35,590 bases of DNA from CALCMJ01 sp964475415 (GCA_964475415.1 CAYYWZ010000040.1:1-35590), one strand, 5' to 3'; numbered from the stretch's first letter, positions 17,257-25,220 are shown. Numbers and translations are program-made. The notes: generated by a model not told the origin, from the letters alone.

Positions 17257-17802
17257 TTAAAATTTTAGAATGTTTTCTAACATAGGCAATGCCTGGTCTT
17301 TTTCTGACAAGATGATCTTATCCATAGGTAATTCCCAGTCCACTTTTATATTAGGATCTTTAACCTGTAGCCCGCCCTCATGTTTTTGTGAATAGAAGTT
17401 GTCACACTTGTAAGAGAAGATGGTATCATCTTCTAGAACCAGAAAAGCATGCGCAAATCCTCTAGGGATAAGCATTTGTTTTTTATTCTGTTCTGATAAA
17501 ATTACAGAGTATGATTGCAAATGAGTTGACGAATCTGGTCTTAGATCTATCACCACGTCCTGTGCGCTTCCTTTTATAACTCGTACTAGTTTGGTTTGTG
17601 CATAGGGTGGAACCTGATAATGAAATCCTCGCAGTACAAATTTTTTAGAAAGTGACTCATTATCTTGTACGAATACATAATTAAGTCTTTCGGATCTAAA
17701 TTTCTGATCACTATACGATTCAAAAAAATATCCTCTCTCGTCTTCGTATACAGTAGGTTCTAAAACCACTAAATCTTTAATGCCGGTTTCTATAATTTTC
17801 AT
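17257..17802 (-). CDS. rfbC: dTDP-4-dehydrorhamnose 3,5-epimerase
   Basis: RfbC epimerises C3 and C5 of dTDP-4-keto-6-deoxyglucose. The 181-residue cupin matches the family length. Recognisable elements are DERGYFFESY, the LRGFHYQ stretch with the catalytic His, the KLVRVIKGSAQDVVIDLR strand pair, and PRGFAHAFLVLEDDT. It lies 3 nt after der and 3 nt before rfbD, inside one operon. Confidence 0.94.
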   Translation of the reverse strand: MKIIETGIKDLVVLEPTVYEDERGYFFESYSDQKFRSERLNYVFVQDNESLSKKFVLRGFHYQVPPYAQTKLVRVIKGSAQDVVIDLRPDSSTHLQSYSVILSEQNKKQMLIPRGFAHAFLVLEDDTIFSYKCDNFYSQKHEGGLQVKDPNIKVDWELPMDKIILSEKDQALPMLENILKF

Positions 17803-17805
17803 GTC

Positions 17806-19116
17806 TTACTTGTCTCTAAAAAATATACTTATAGGTACACCCGTAAAATCAAATCGCTTACGTAACTGATTTTCTAAATAGTTCTTATAACTCGTTTTGA
17901 TATACTTAGGGTGATTGCAGAAAAATGCAAAGGCTGGATAAAATAATGGTAATTGCGTAACATACTTTATCGTTACCACTTTTCCTTTCTGAGTCGGAGG
18001 TGGTACTTTCTGTATTGCTTCTTGCATGATCTCGTTAAGTTCTGAAGTAGTGATCTTCTTTTTTCTGTTTTGGTGCACCTGTATACCTAGGTCTAGCGCT
18101 TGCATAATTCTTTGCTTTTCTAGCACAGATATAAACAGAATAGGTACGTCATTAAACGGTGCTAACTTAGATTTTATCCTTTCAGCAAATTCCTTTGCTG
18201 TGTTGGTTTCTTTTTCTACGAGGTCCCACTTATTCACAAGTATAACTACACCTTTTCTACGCTTAATTACAAGACTGAATATGCTTAAGTCTTGTGCTTC
18301 TATACCTGCAGAAGCGTCTAGTAGTAGAAAACATACATCAGAATCATCTATAGATCTTACAGCTCGTAGAACAGAATAGAACTCTAGGTTTTCATGAACT
18401 TTGGCTTTCTTTCTGATACCTGCTGTATCGATGAGGGTAAACTCCTTACCGTACTTTTTGTAAGTACTGTTGATGCTGTCTCTAGTCGTCCCTGCGATGT
18501 CTGTTACGATATTTCTTTCTTCTCCCATCAGAGCGTTTACAAAAGATGATTTACCTACATTAGGTTGACCTACTATAGCAAATCTTGGAATCTCGTTAGG
18601 TTCCTCTTCTTCAGTAACTTCAGGTAGTATTTCAGAAACAAGATCTAGCAATTCGCCTGTTCCTGATCCTGTAATGGAAGAGAGAAACAAGGTGTTTTCT
18701 ATTCCTAGACTCCAGAACTCATTGGCCATCAGCTGTCTACTGTGATTATCTACTTTGTTGACTGCAAGAATTACCGGTTTATTAGTTGTCCTTAGCAGTC
18801 TAGTAACATACTCATCTAGGTCAGTTATACCTGTCGTTACATCGACCATAAAGATGATTATATCTGCTTCGTCTATAGCAATAATAACCTGATCTTTTAT
18901 TGCTTTCTCGAATATGTCATCGGTGTTCTGCACATATCCTCCAGTGTCTATTGCGATAAACTTCTTTCCGTTCCATTCGGAATCCCCATAGATCCTATCT
19001 CGCGTGACACCACTTATATTATCTATAATAGACTTCTTTTCTCCGATCAATCTATTAAATAAAGTGGACTTACCTACATTAGGTCTCCCTACTATTGCTA
19101 CTATCTGTGATCCCAT
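17806..19116 (-). CDS. der: Ribosome biogenesis GTPase Der (EngA)
   Basis: Der is the tandem-GTPase factor for 50S subunit maturation. It has 436 residues. G domain 1 carries GRPNVGKST (10-18), DTGG (57-60) and NKVD (120-123). G domain 2 carries GQPNVGKSS (183-191), a DTAG motif and an NKWD motif. The C-terminal KH-like domain ends with RKRFDFTGVPISIFFR. All GTPase motifs are intact. It lies 3 nt after era; the two GTPase genes side by side point to one ribosome-assembly transcript. Confidence 0.96.
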   Translation of the reverse strand: MGSQIVAIVGRPNVGKSTLFNRLIGEKKSIIDNISGVTRDRIYGDSEWNGKKFIAIDTGGYVQNTDDIFEKAIKDQVIIAIDEADIIIFMVDVTTGITDLDEYVTRLLRTTNKPVILAVNKVDNHSRQLMANEFWSLGIENTLFLSSITGSGTGELLDLVSEILPEVTEEEEPNEIPRFAIVGQPNVGKSSFVNALMGEERNIVTDIAGTTRDSINSTYKKYGKEFTLIDTAGIRKKAKVHENLEFYSVLRAVRSIDDSDVCFLLLDASAGIEAQDLSIFSLVIKRRKGVVILVNKWDLVEKETNTAKEFAERIKSKLAPFNDVPILFISVLEKQRIMQALDLGIQVHQNRKKKITTSELNEIMQEAIQKVPPPTQKGKVVTIKYVTQLPLFYPAFAFFCNHPKYIKTSYKNYLENQLRKRFDFTGVPISIFFRDK

Positions 19117-19119
19117 ATA

Positions 19120-20022
19120 TTATTGTATATAACCAAACGACTTGAGATGTCTTTCGTCATCACGCCATTTTTCTTTTATTCTTACATATAATTCTAGATG
19201 TACTCTTTTTCCTAAAAACGCCTCGATAGATTTTCTAGAGTCTATTCCTAATTGTTTTATTGAGCTCCCTCCCTTACCTATAAGAATTATTTTTTGCGTT
19301 TTTCTCATAGCATATATATCAGCTTTGATATATACAAATGGTGCTCCATTCTTTTCCACTTCCCTAAATTCTGTTGTAACAATTTGTACGCTGTAAGGAA
19401 TTTCTTGTTGGTAGAGAAGAAGTATTTTTTCCCTTATTATTTCTGACATAAAAAACCTTTCTGACTTATCTGTCAATTGATCTTTCGGGAAATAAGGAGG
19501 GAAAACTGGAATGTTATTTTTTATCTCTTCGAACAACTCGTCAGTTCCCAGTTTTTCTAAAGCAGAAATTTTGAACACCTTGGTAAATTCTATTATTTCT
19601 GCCCATTCTTTTTCTATCTCATCAGCTTTCTTTGCATTGACATCTATCTTGTTGATAATAAGAAAAACTGGAACCGTAACTTTTTTAAGTGCTGTAACTA
19701 TATGCTCATCACCAGTATAGGAATCTTCTAAGGTATCCGTCATAAACAAAACCACATCTGCATCTTCTAGTACAGTCATGGCAAAGTGGTTCATAGCCTT
19801 TTGCATTTTGTATCTAGGATCGTCTATGATACCTGGTGTGTCCGAAAATACAATCTGATAATCAGGTTCGTTATAGATGCCTAATATTCTATGTCTTGTC
19901 GTCTGAGGTTTATGGGATATGATAGATAACCTTTCGCCTAGTAGGACATTTGACAAAGTAGATTTTCCTACATTAGGATTGCCGACTATATTTACAAATC
20001 CTGATTTATGTTCTGCTGACAT
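19120..20022 (-). CDS. era: GTPase Era
   Basis: Era is a 16S rRNA-binding GTPase for 30S assembly. The 300-residue product has G1 GNPNVGKST (14-22), where Asn replaces the Arg common elsewhere, then a DTPG motif and an NKID motif. The C-terminal KH domain has the IGKGGSSIKQLG loop that binds the 3' end of 16S rRNA. Its ATG shares one base with the TAA of the upstream 194-aa gene (TAATG), which implies translational coupling. Confidence 0.96.
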   Translation of the reverse strand: MSAEHKSGFVNIVGNPNVGKSTLSNVLLGERLSIISHKPQTTRHRILGIYNEPDYQIVFSDTPGIIDDPRYKMQKAMNHFAMTVLEDADVVLFMTDTLEDSYTGDEHIVTALKKVTVPVFLIINKIDVNAKKADEIEKEWAEIIEFTKVFKISALEKLGTDELFEEIKNNIPVFPPYFPKDQLTDKSERFFMSEIIREKILLLYQQEIPYSVQIVTTEFREVEKNGAPFVYIKADIYAMRKTQKIILIGKGGSSIKQLGIDSRKSIEAFLGKRVHLELYVRIKEKWRDDERHLKSFGYIQ

Positions 20023-20606
20023 TAATAGTATAATTGTTTTGATTCTGTAGCGATAAGCTCTGACACTTTTAGAAATAGGTTGAAGGGTTTACTTTTCCTC
20101 CATTCCATAAAGTTATAATGTATACCTAGTTTTACATAGAATTGCAATTTCGTAGCTTCCATCTCATATAACACATGGTCTAAGCTATTAAGAAATACAA
20201 TCCATCCATCCTCTTCATTTATCTCTTCCCACCATTCCTGATAATAACTATCATCGGAGCCGTGAAAATTGAGCACATTCTCGCAGATGATTATAAACTT
20301 ATGTATGCCCTTATCTATAAGCGAGTCCACTATATTCCTTTTTAGAAACATTACATCATTATGTATACAGTCATTCCATTCTCCTATCAGTTCTATAATT
20401 GCATAGTGCTCATCATATTCTACAAATAGAATTTTCATGTAAAGCGTACTAGACCCGAACTCATCCCACTGAGGGTGTATATAGTAATTATAGACCTTCT
20501 GAGAGAAGGAGAATTCACTATAGCTTCTGCCATAGAAAGGAGATTCCTTATCATCAGAAGCAACATATTGTTGCCTCCATCCATAATGTGGTTCTATATC
20601 GTGCAT
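20022..20606 (-). CDS. Uncharacterised 194-aa protein heading the era-der operon
   Basis: I do not recognise this protein. It has 194 residues, is soluble, acidic and rich in aromatic residues, with no signal peptide or membrane span. Residues ~55-115 alternate strand (LYMKILFVEY, YAIIELIGEW), helix (LKRNIVDSLIDKG) and strand (HKFIIICENVLNF). That order is reminiscent of STAS/SpoIIAA folds, but this is only an impression. It overlaps era by 1 nt and is the first gene of the operon, so a role near ribosome assembly is possible. The ATG lies 5 nt downstream of the promoter element TAATTTTG, so its mRNA may have no leader. Confidence 0.75.
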   Translation of the reverse strand: MHDIEPHYGWRQQYVASDDKESPFYGRSYSEFSFSQKVYNYYIHPQWDEFGSSTLYMKILFVEYDEHYAIIELIGEWNDCIHNDVMFLKRNIVDSLIDKGIHKFIIICENVLNFHGSDDSYYQEWWEEINEEDGWIVFLNSLDHVLYEMEATKLQFYVKLGIHYNFMEWRKSKPFNLFLKVSELIATESKQLYY

Positions 20607-20611
20607 CGCTG

Positions 20612-20619
20612 CAAAATTA
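20612..20619 (-). promoter_or_regulatory. -7 promoter element of the 194-aa/era/der operon
   Basis: On the - strand TAATTTTG is an exact match to the Bacteroidota -7 consensus TAnnTTTG. CAGCG then the ATG follow, so a start 6 nt after the G would fall on the ATG itself. No clear -33 TTG is visible. This promoter faces away from pnuC. Confidence 0.6.
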
Positions 20620-20658
20620 ACTATATATAATTGAATTTATATTTTAATAGCTTATTAT

Positions 20659-20666
20659 TAGTTTTG
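20659..20666 (+). promoter_or_regulatory. -7 promoter element of pnuC
   Basis: TAGTTTTG matches TAnnTTTG exactly. TGCCG and then ATG 20672 follow, with the same 6-nt spacing as in the divergent gene. A TTG at 20631-20633 may serve as the -33 box, but its 25-nt spacer is long. A near-leaderless mRNA is predicted. Confidence 0.6.
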
Positions 20667-20671
20667 TGCCG

Positions 20672-21262
20672 ATGGAAATAAATCTAACAATAGACCAATA
20701 CCTAGAAATAACGGCTGTCATTACAGGTCTGGTATATATTATTCTACTTGTCAAAGAGAATATTTGGTGCTGGTTTTTTGCTATTATTTCTGCTGTTCTT
20801 AGCATATATCTGTTTTATAGTGCTCAGCTATATTCTGAAGCCATACTTTATTTTTATTACATATTTAATGGTATCTACGCTTGGTGGGTATGGTCTGGTA
20901 AAGGGATTCAAGATGCTGGAGCTGATATACAAAAGTGGCCGATTTATAAGCATATCAGTGCTGTCCTAATGAGTGTATTTTTAGCATTCGGCTTGGGCTA
21001 TTTTTTTGACAATAATTCTGATGCCCAGCGGCCTTATCTAGATGCAGGCTCTACTATTTTCAGTTTTACGGCTAGTTTTCTCGAGGCTCATAAGGTGCTC
21101 AATGGGTGGGTCTATTGGATTATTATAAATTTGTTTTCTGTTTTCTTATATCTGGATAGAAATTTAAATTTGTATGCTGTTCTTATGGGCGTTTATTTTG
21201 TGATTTCTATTATGGGCTATCTGAGTTGGAGAAAGAAATATAAGACTTTAATTCTAAACTAA
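20672..21262 (+). CDS. PnuC-family vitamin transporter (nicotinamide riboside or thiamine)
   Basis: This is a small inner-membrane facilitator. I start at ATG 20672 (196 residues); a GTG at 20666 is in frame but overlaps the -7 promoter element. About seven hydrophobic spans are visible. The family hallmark, an aromatic stretch ending YAWWVW (WWVW at 71-74), precedes a short basic loop, and the C-terminal part has GWVYWIIINLFSVFLYLD. PnuC proteins carry nicotinamide riboside, while the related PnuT carries thiamine. The neighbouring NadR-like kinase suggests the former; the TPP riboswitch and receptor downstream suggest the latter. The start of the kinase gene is 6 nt after the stop. Confidence 0.88.
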   Translation: MEINLTIDQYLEITAVITGLVYIILLVKENIWCWFFAIISAVLSIYLFYSAQLYSEAILYFYYIFNGIYAWWVWSGKGIQDAGADIQKWPIYKHISAVLMSVFLAFGLGYFFDNNSDAQRPYLDAGSTIFSFTASFLEAHKVLNGWVYWIIINLFSVFLYLDRNLNLYAVLMGVYFVISIMGYLSWRKKYKTLILN

Positions 21263-21268
21263 TTATCA

Positions 21269-21766
21269 ATGAAAATCCTTGTTACAGGACCAGAGTCTTC
21301 AGGTAAGACGACCTTGTGTAATCGACTTAGTGACTCTTTTAACCTTCCTATATATGAGGATTTTTCTAGAACCTATCTTGAGCGACATGGAAAATATTAC
21401 AAGTATAAAGATCTATTGAAAATAGCTTTTTTGTATGTCAATAATTTGGAGGTGCAAGAGGATAATAATTATATCCAAGATACTTTTTTGGTTAACATGA
21501 AAATATGGTCACTTTACAAGTATGGGAAGTGTCATTCTTATGTCAATGATAAGCTAGAGCAATTTAGTTTTGACTACGTATTTCTGATGAAACCAGATCT
21601 ACCCTGGATACAAGATCCTTATAGAGAAAATAGGGAGGACAGAGATCATCTCTTTGAGGAATATATAAAGATTTTTAACACACTAAACTGGGATTACAAT
21701 GTGATACAAGGCGTTGGCGAAGAGCGCTACCAAATGGCAGAATGCCTACTACAAAGTAAGAGATGA
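21269..21766 (+). CDS. NadR-type P-loop kinase (AAA_28 family)
   Basis: The 165-residue protein resembles the ribosylnicotinamide kinase domain of NadR. The Walker A is GPESSGKT (7-14). A Walker-B-like IQDTF segment and the FDYVFLMKPDLPWIQDPYR stretch, typical of NadR (LLENNTPWVADG in E. coli), follow. It lacks the DNA-binding and NMN adenylyltransferase domains of full NadR. Family members phosphorylate nicotinamide riboside after PnuC import and so trap it. Since the locus also holds a TPP-controlled receptor, the substrate could instead be a thiamine-type compound; sequence alone does not settle this. Confidence 0.8.
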   Translation: MKILVTGPESSGKTTLCNRLSDSFNLPIYEDFSRTYLERHGKYYKYKDLLKIAFLYVNNLEVQEDNNYIQDTFLVNMKIWSLYKYGKCHSYVNDKLEQFSFDYVFLMKPDLPWIQDPYRENREDRDHLFEEYIKIFNTLNWDYNVIQGVGEERYQMAECLLQSKR

Positions 21767-21915
21767 GAGACAATAATCAGTTAATGCTTTGTATTATTAA
21801 TCTAATCTAGTTATATCTCATTTCTTGATTCATGGAAATGAGTAATTCTTGGAAGCTTAAAATTTTAATTTAAAATAAAAAAGGTTCTGCGCTCTTACAG
21901 GGTTTTATTTTATAC

Positions 21916-21923
21916 TACCTTTG
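21916..21923 (+). promoter_or_regulatory. -7 promoter element of the riboswitch/TonB receptor unit
   Basis: TACCTTTG is an exact TAnnTTTG match, followed by CAATGC. Transcription starting about 6 nt after the G would begin just before the P1 helix of the TPP aptamer (21930). This independently supports the spacing used for the pnuC and 194-aa promoters. Confidence 0.65.
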
Positions 21924-21929
21924 CAATGC

Positions 21930-22002
21930 TCATTTGGGGTGCACATAAGTGCTGAGATTATACCCATGGAACCTGGCCAGGTAATTCTGGTAAGGAAAAT
22001 GA
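21930..22002 (+). ncRNA. TPP riboswitch aptamer (THI element)
   Basis: The conserved blocks are in order: GGGGTGC at 21936, GTGCTGAGAT at 21950, ACCC at 21962, GAACCTGGCCAGGTAAT at 21969, then TCTGGTAAGGAAAATGA. The P1 helix is TCATTT (21930-21935) with AAATGA (21997-22002). This is the classic thiamine pyrophosphate sensor. It lies 75 nt before the TonB receptor start, so the receptor is predicted to be repressed when TPP is plentiful. Confidence 0.93.
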
Positions 22003-22006
22003 AAGC

Positions 22007-22061
22007 GTTCCATAGGTGATACTTTTTCTTGTATCACACTTACTTAGCCCTAGGTAAGTGT
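22007..22061 (+). promoter_or_regulatory. Expression platform of the TPP riboswitch
   Basis: Three elements are visible. GTTCCAT (22007-22013) is complementary to ATGGAAC (21966-21972) inside the aptamer core. Hairpin 1 is GTGATAC (22016-22022) with GTATCAC (22031-22037). Hairpin 2 is ACACTTACTTA (22036-22046) with TAGGTAAGTGT (22051-22061), an 11-bp stem with one G-T pair that shares 2 nt with hairpin 1. No T tract follows, so control of translation is more likely than termination. Confidence 0.6.
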
Positions 22062-22077
22062 AACTAATTTGTAAAAG

Positions 22078-24513
22078 ATGAAAAAATCTATACTCTTTAT
22101 TTTAGGTTCATTTTTATTTAGTACTTATATGATGTCTCAGCATAGTATAAGTGGTAAGATTGTAAATGGTAATAAAGAAAAACTCGTAGGAGCATCTGTC
22201 TTTCTTAAAGGCACAAAGCATGCTGTCATAGCGGAAGAATCAGGTAACTTCCTACTAGAAAATATACCTTCAGGAACCTATGATCTTAAGGTAAGCTATA
22301 TAGGGTATGAAGATTATCTAGAAAGTATAACTGTAGAGAAAAATATAGAAAAACGGATTGAGCTGTCTGGTTCTATGTACGGTCTAGATGAGATAGAGAT
22401 TAATGCGACTTGGGTAGAAGATAAGCAGCCTTTTAGCTATACGAATGTAGATAAGGAAACCATAGAAAAAACAAACCTAGGACAGGATGTACCCTTCATT
22501 CTTAAGTGGACACCATCCGCAGTTGTTACATCTGATGCAGGAGCTGGAGTAGGGTATACCGGTATCAGAATTAGAGGATCCGATCCTACTCGTATCAATG
22601 TTACTATAAATGGTATTCCGCTTAATGACTCAGAATCTCAAGGGGTCTTCTGGGTAGATCTCCCAGATTTTCTAGCCTCTACGAGTCAGGTTCAGATCCA
22701 AAGAGGGGTAGGAACTTCTACTAATGGTGCTGGGGCTTTCGGTGCAAGTATAAATCTTAATACAAGTCAAGTACACATAAACCCATACGCCTTATTGAAC
22801 ACTTCTGCAGGTTCATTTAATACCTATAAATATTCTGTTGGCTTAGGCACTGGACTTATGAATGATAAGTTTACTATAGATGCTAGATATTCTAAGATCA
22901 CTTCAGATGGATATATCGATAGAGCTAGCTCGGATCTTTCTTCTTACATGTTTACCGCCGCTAAGGTATCCGAAAAATCTTCTCTTAGATTGAATATTTT
23001 TCATGGCGCTGAGGTAACCTACCAAGCATGGAATGGATTGCCATTTCAGCTATTGGAAACAGATAGAACTTTTAATCCTTCGGGTACAGAAAAAGCATCA
23101 GAACCTCATGAAAATGAGGTAGATGATTATAAGCAAACGCACGTGCAATTGTTGTATAACTTGTCTATCAACGAATCTACTAGAATAAATTTAGCAGGGC
23201 ACTACACAAAAGGTAGAGGATTTTTTGAACAGTATAAAGCAAGTGAAAATCTAATCGATTACGGTCTATCTGAAAATGCAGATTTAGCATCAGATCTTAT
23301 TAGAAGAAGGTGGTTAGATAATGATTTTATTGGTCTCACTTATGCATTAGAAAAATCTTTTGATCTCTCTAACTTTACATTAGGAGGAGCATATAATATA
23401 TATACAGGAAGGCATTTTGGCGAAGTCATCTGGACCGAGGCTGAGGTAGATATTCCTAGAGATCATACCTATTATGATAACGATGGGATAAAGCATGATT
23501 TTAATATGTATACAAAGTTGAATTATGGTCTTAATGAGAAGCTGTACCTCTTTGGAGATCTACAATACCGAAGAGTAGATTATACCTTTTTAGGATTTAA
23601 TGCAGAGTTAGAAAATGTAGAGCAATCCGTAAGCTTAAATTTCTTCAATCCGAAAGTAGGGATAAGTTATTTGCCTTCGAAGCAGTCAAGATTTTATACT
23701 TCATTAGCAGTAGCTAATAGAGAACCCAATAGGAATGATTATACAGAAAGTTCTCCTAGTAGCAGACCTGACCCAGAACGATTGTATGATCTGGAAATAG
23801 GTGCAGAATATGGAAATAGTAAGCTTACCAGTTCTACTAATTTTTATTTTATGAATTACAAGGATCAATTAGTCCTGAATGGACAAATAAATGATGTAGG
23901 AGCTGCTATAAGGGAAAACATAGAAAGCTCATATAGAGCCGGTGTGGAAGTAATGTTAGGTTATCAATTTACACCGTATCTTTCTAATAAGGTAAACTTT
24001 ACCTTAAGTTCTAATAAAGCAAGAGATTATGTGGAGTTTATAGATAGCTGGGATACTGGGGAACAGTTAATGATAGAAAGAGGAACAACAGATTTAGCCT
24101 TTTCTCCATCCACCATTTTTGCTAATGACCTAGAAGTTAATTTGTCAAAATTATTTAAGCTTAATTCAGATTTTACCTTTAACTTTTTGACAAAATATAT
24201 CGGAGAACAATACATAGATAATACAAGCAATGAAAATGCAAAGCTAAATGCTTATGTATATAATGATATGCTGATATCTTATGCTTTGAATACTAAGTGG
24301 GCACAAGACTTGAGATTGACTCTTCAAGTTAACAATGTATTCAACAGCCTTTATGTAGCTAACGCATGGGTATATAGGTTTAGATCTGAAGGATATGATC
24401 CTACACCGGACGATGCTTACTCTAGATCAGAAGGAGATGGGAACTATAATCTTACTGGCTTATATCCTCAAGCAGGTAGGAATTTTCTCATAGGCCTGAG
24501 TGTAAAATTTTAA
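22078..24513 (+). CDS. TonB-dependent outer-membrane receptor, probably for thiamine
   Basis: This 811-residue receptor is powered by TonB/ExbBD. A signal peptide at about 1-20 (ending YMMSQ) is followed by a carboxypeptidase-regulatory-like Ig domain (about 22-105, SISGKIVNG to YEDYLESITV) usual in Bacteroidota receptors. A plug follows (about 115-230, with GYTGIRIRGSDPTRINVTIN and GAGAFGASINL), then a long beta-barrel ending in Phe after a typical C-terminal strand. The TPP riboswitch points to uptake of thiamine or a precursor. No SusD partner is adjacent, against a glycan role. A bidirectional terminator follows. Confidence 0.92.
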   Translation: MKKSILFILGSFLFSTYMMSQHSISGKIVNGNKEKLVGASVFLKGTKHAVIAEESGNFLLENIPSGTYDLKVSYIGYEDYLESITVEKNIEKRIELSGSMYGLDEIEINATWVEDKQPFSYTNVDKETIEKTNLGQDVPFILKWTPSAVVTSDAGAGVGYTGIRIRGSDPTRINVTINGIPLNDSESQGVFWVDLPDFLASTSQVQIQRGVGTSTNGAGAFGASINLNTSQVHINPYALLNTSAGSFNTYKYSVGLGTGLMNDKFTIDARYSKITSDGYIDRASSDLSSYMFTAAKVSEKSSLRLNIFHGAEVTYQAWNGLPFQLLETDRTFNPSGTEKASEPHENEVDDYKQTHVQLLYNLSINESTRINLAGHYTKGRGFFEQYKASENLIDYGLSENADLASDLIRRRWLDNDFIGLTYALEKSFDLSNFTLGGAYNIYTGRHFGEVIWTEAEVDIPRDHTYYDNDGIKHDFNMYTKLNYGLNEKLYLFGDLQYRRVDYTFLGFNAELENVEQSVSLNFFNPKVGISYLPSKQSRFYTSLAVANREPNRNDYTESSPSSRPDPERLYDLEIGAEYGNSKLTSSTNFYFMNYKDQLVLNGQINDVGAAIRENIESSYRAGVEVMLGYQFTPYLSNKVNFTLSSNKARDYVEFIDSWDTGEQLMIERGTTDLAFSPSTIFANDLEVNLSKLFKLNSDFTFNFLTKYIGEQYIDNTSNENAKLNAYVYNDMLISYALNTKWAQDLRLTLQVNNVFNSLYVANAWVYRFRSEGYDPTPDDAYSRSEGDGNYNLTGLYPQAGRNFLIGLSVKF

Positions 24514-24548
24514 ATCCTTTTCTATAAACTTGAGATTCATATGAGCAA

Positions 24549-24584
24549 AAAAAAGGGAGCTTCCTTGTGGAAGCTCCCTTTTTT
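24549..24584. terminator. Bidirectional terminator
   Basis: AAAAAAGGGAGCTTCC (24549-24564) and GGAAGCTCCCTTTTTT (24569-24584) form a perfect 16-bp stem with loop TTGT and T runs on both strands. It lies between the convergent TonB receptor gene and the outer-membrane protein gene and should terminate both. Confidence 0.95.
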
Positions 24585-24613
24585 CTTTAGTTTTTTTAGA
24601 TTCCAATTTTCAT

Positions 24614-25195
24614 TTAGAAATTATAGGAGCCACCAAACCAGTATTCTAGTATATTACCACCTAGAGCATCCCTAGTTTGATCATTTAAAATAAATAGAAT
24701 TTCTAAGCCAAATCGCCAGTTACCGAATCCGCTCATATATCCACCTCCTAGAAGAGGAGCATATTGAGTAGATCTAAAAGATATGTTATCTACGCTATAT
24801 AGTCTATATTCTCCCTGTAAGTAGATCTCATCCGTTATTTTACCTCTTATTCCAGGTCCAATACTATAATCAAAAAGGCTGAAATCTTGTCCTCCTACAG
24901 AATTGACAAAGATATATCTAGCAGAAGCAGATGCATTTACTGACAAGAAATTATTGATGTGAAAACCAGTAGTGAATCTACCTGAAATCTGAAACTGAGA
25001 TCCAAAACCTAAATCTCCTAACTTAATCTCATAATACAATCTCTTCCCAAATGAATCGGAATCATCTTCAACGTTTCTACTAGATCTAGTTTCTGTTGTT
25101 TCCCTAGATTTTCTTCTCTTTTTCTGTGCACTAATGTCCGATAAACCTACAAACAGGAAAATTAATACTAAACTTATGCTAAATATACTTTTCAT
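24614..25195 (-). CDS. Small outer-membrane beta-barrel protein
   Basis: This 193-residue exported protein has no recognised specific function. A signal peptide covers about 1-23 (IFSISLVLIFLFVGLSDISAQ). A Lys/Arg-rich then Glu/Asp-rich linker follows (about 24-48: KKRRKSRETTETR). From about 50 onward amphipathic strands with Gly and aromatic residues alternate (FQISGRFTTGFHI, NWRFGLEILFIL), and the end is YWFGGSYNF with C-terminal Phe, the pattern of small OmpA/OmpX-like barrels. It is a single gene with its own terminator. A near-match promoter, TATATTTA, is on its strand at 25221-25228. Confidence 0.75.
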   Translation of the reverse strand: MKSIFSISLVLIFLFVGLSDISAQKKRRKSRETTETRSSRNVEDDSDSFGKRLYYEIKLGDLGFGSQFQISGRFTTGFHINNFLSVNASASARYIFVNSVGGQDFSLFDYSIGPGIRGKITDEIYLQGEYRLYSVDNISFRSTQYAPLLGGGYMSGFGNWRFGLEILFILNDQTRDALGGNILEYWFGGSYNF

Positions 25196-25220
25196 AAATC
25201 CTATTTTACTTTTAGTACCG

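Larger units (their letters stand above)
21767..22077 (+). promoter_or_regulatory. 311-nt intergenic region carrying a TPP-controlled promoter and leader
   Basis: The first ~150 nt are A/T-rich with no gene; only a weak inverted repeat (AATAAT with ATTATT, about 21779-21806) is seen, not a convincing terminator for the kinase gene. The rest contains the -7 element at 21916, the TPP aptamer and two leader hairpins, described separately. Confidence 0.7.

Noticed and set aside
20666..20671. GTG start for the PnuC-family gene
   Set aside because: The G of this GTG is the last base of the exact TAnnTTTG promoter element, so it would not be in the mRNA; ATG 20672 is the better start.
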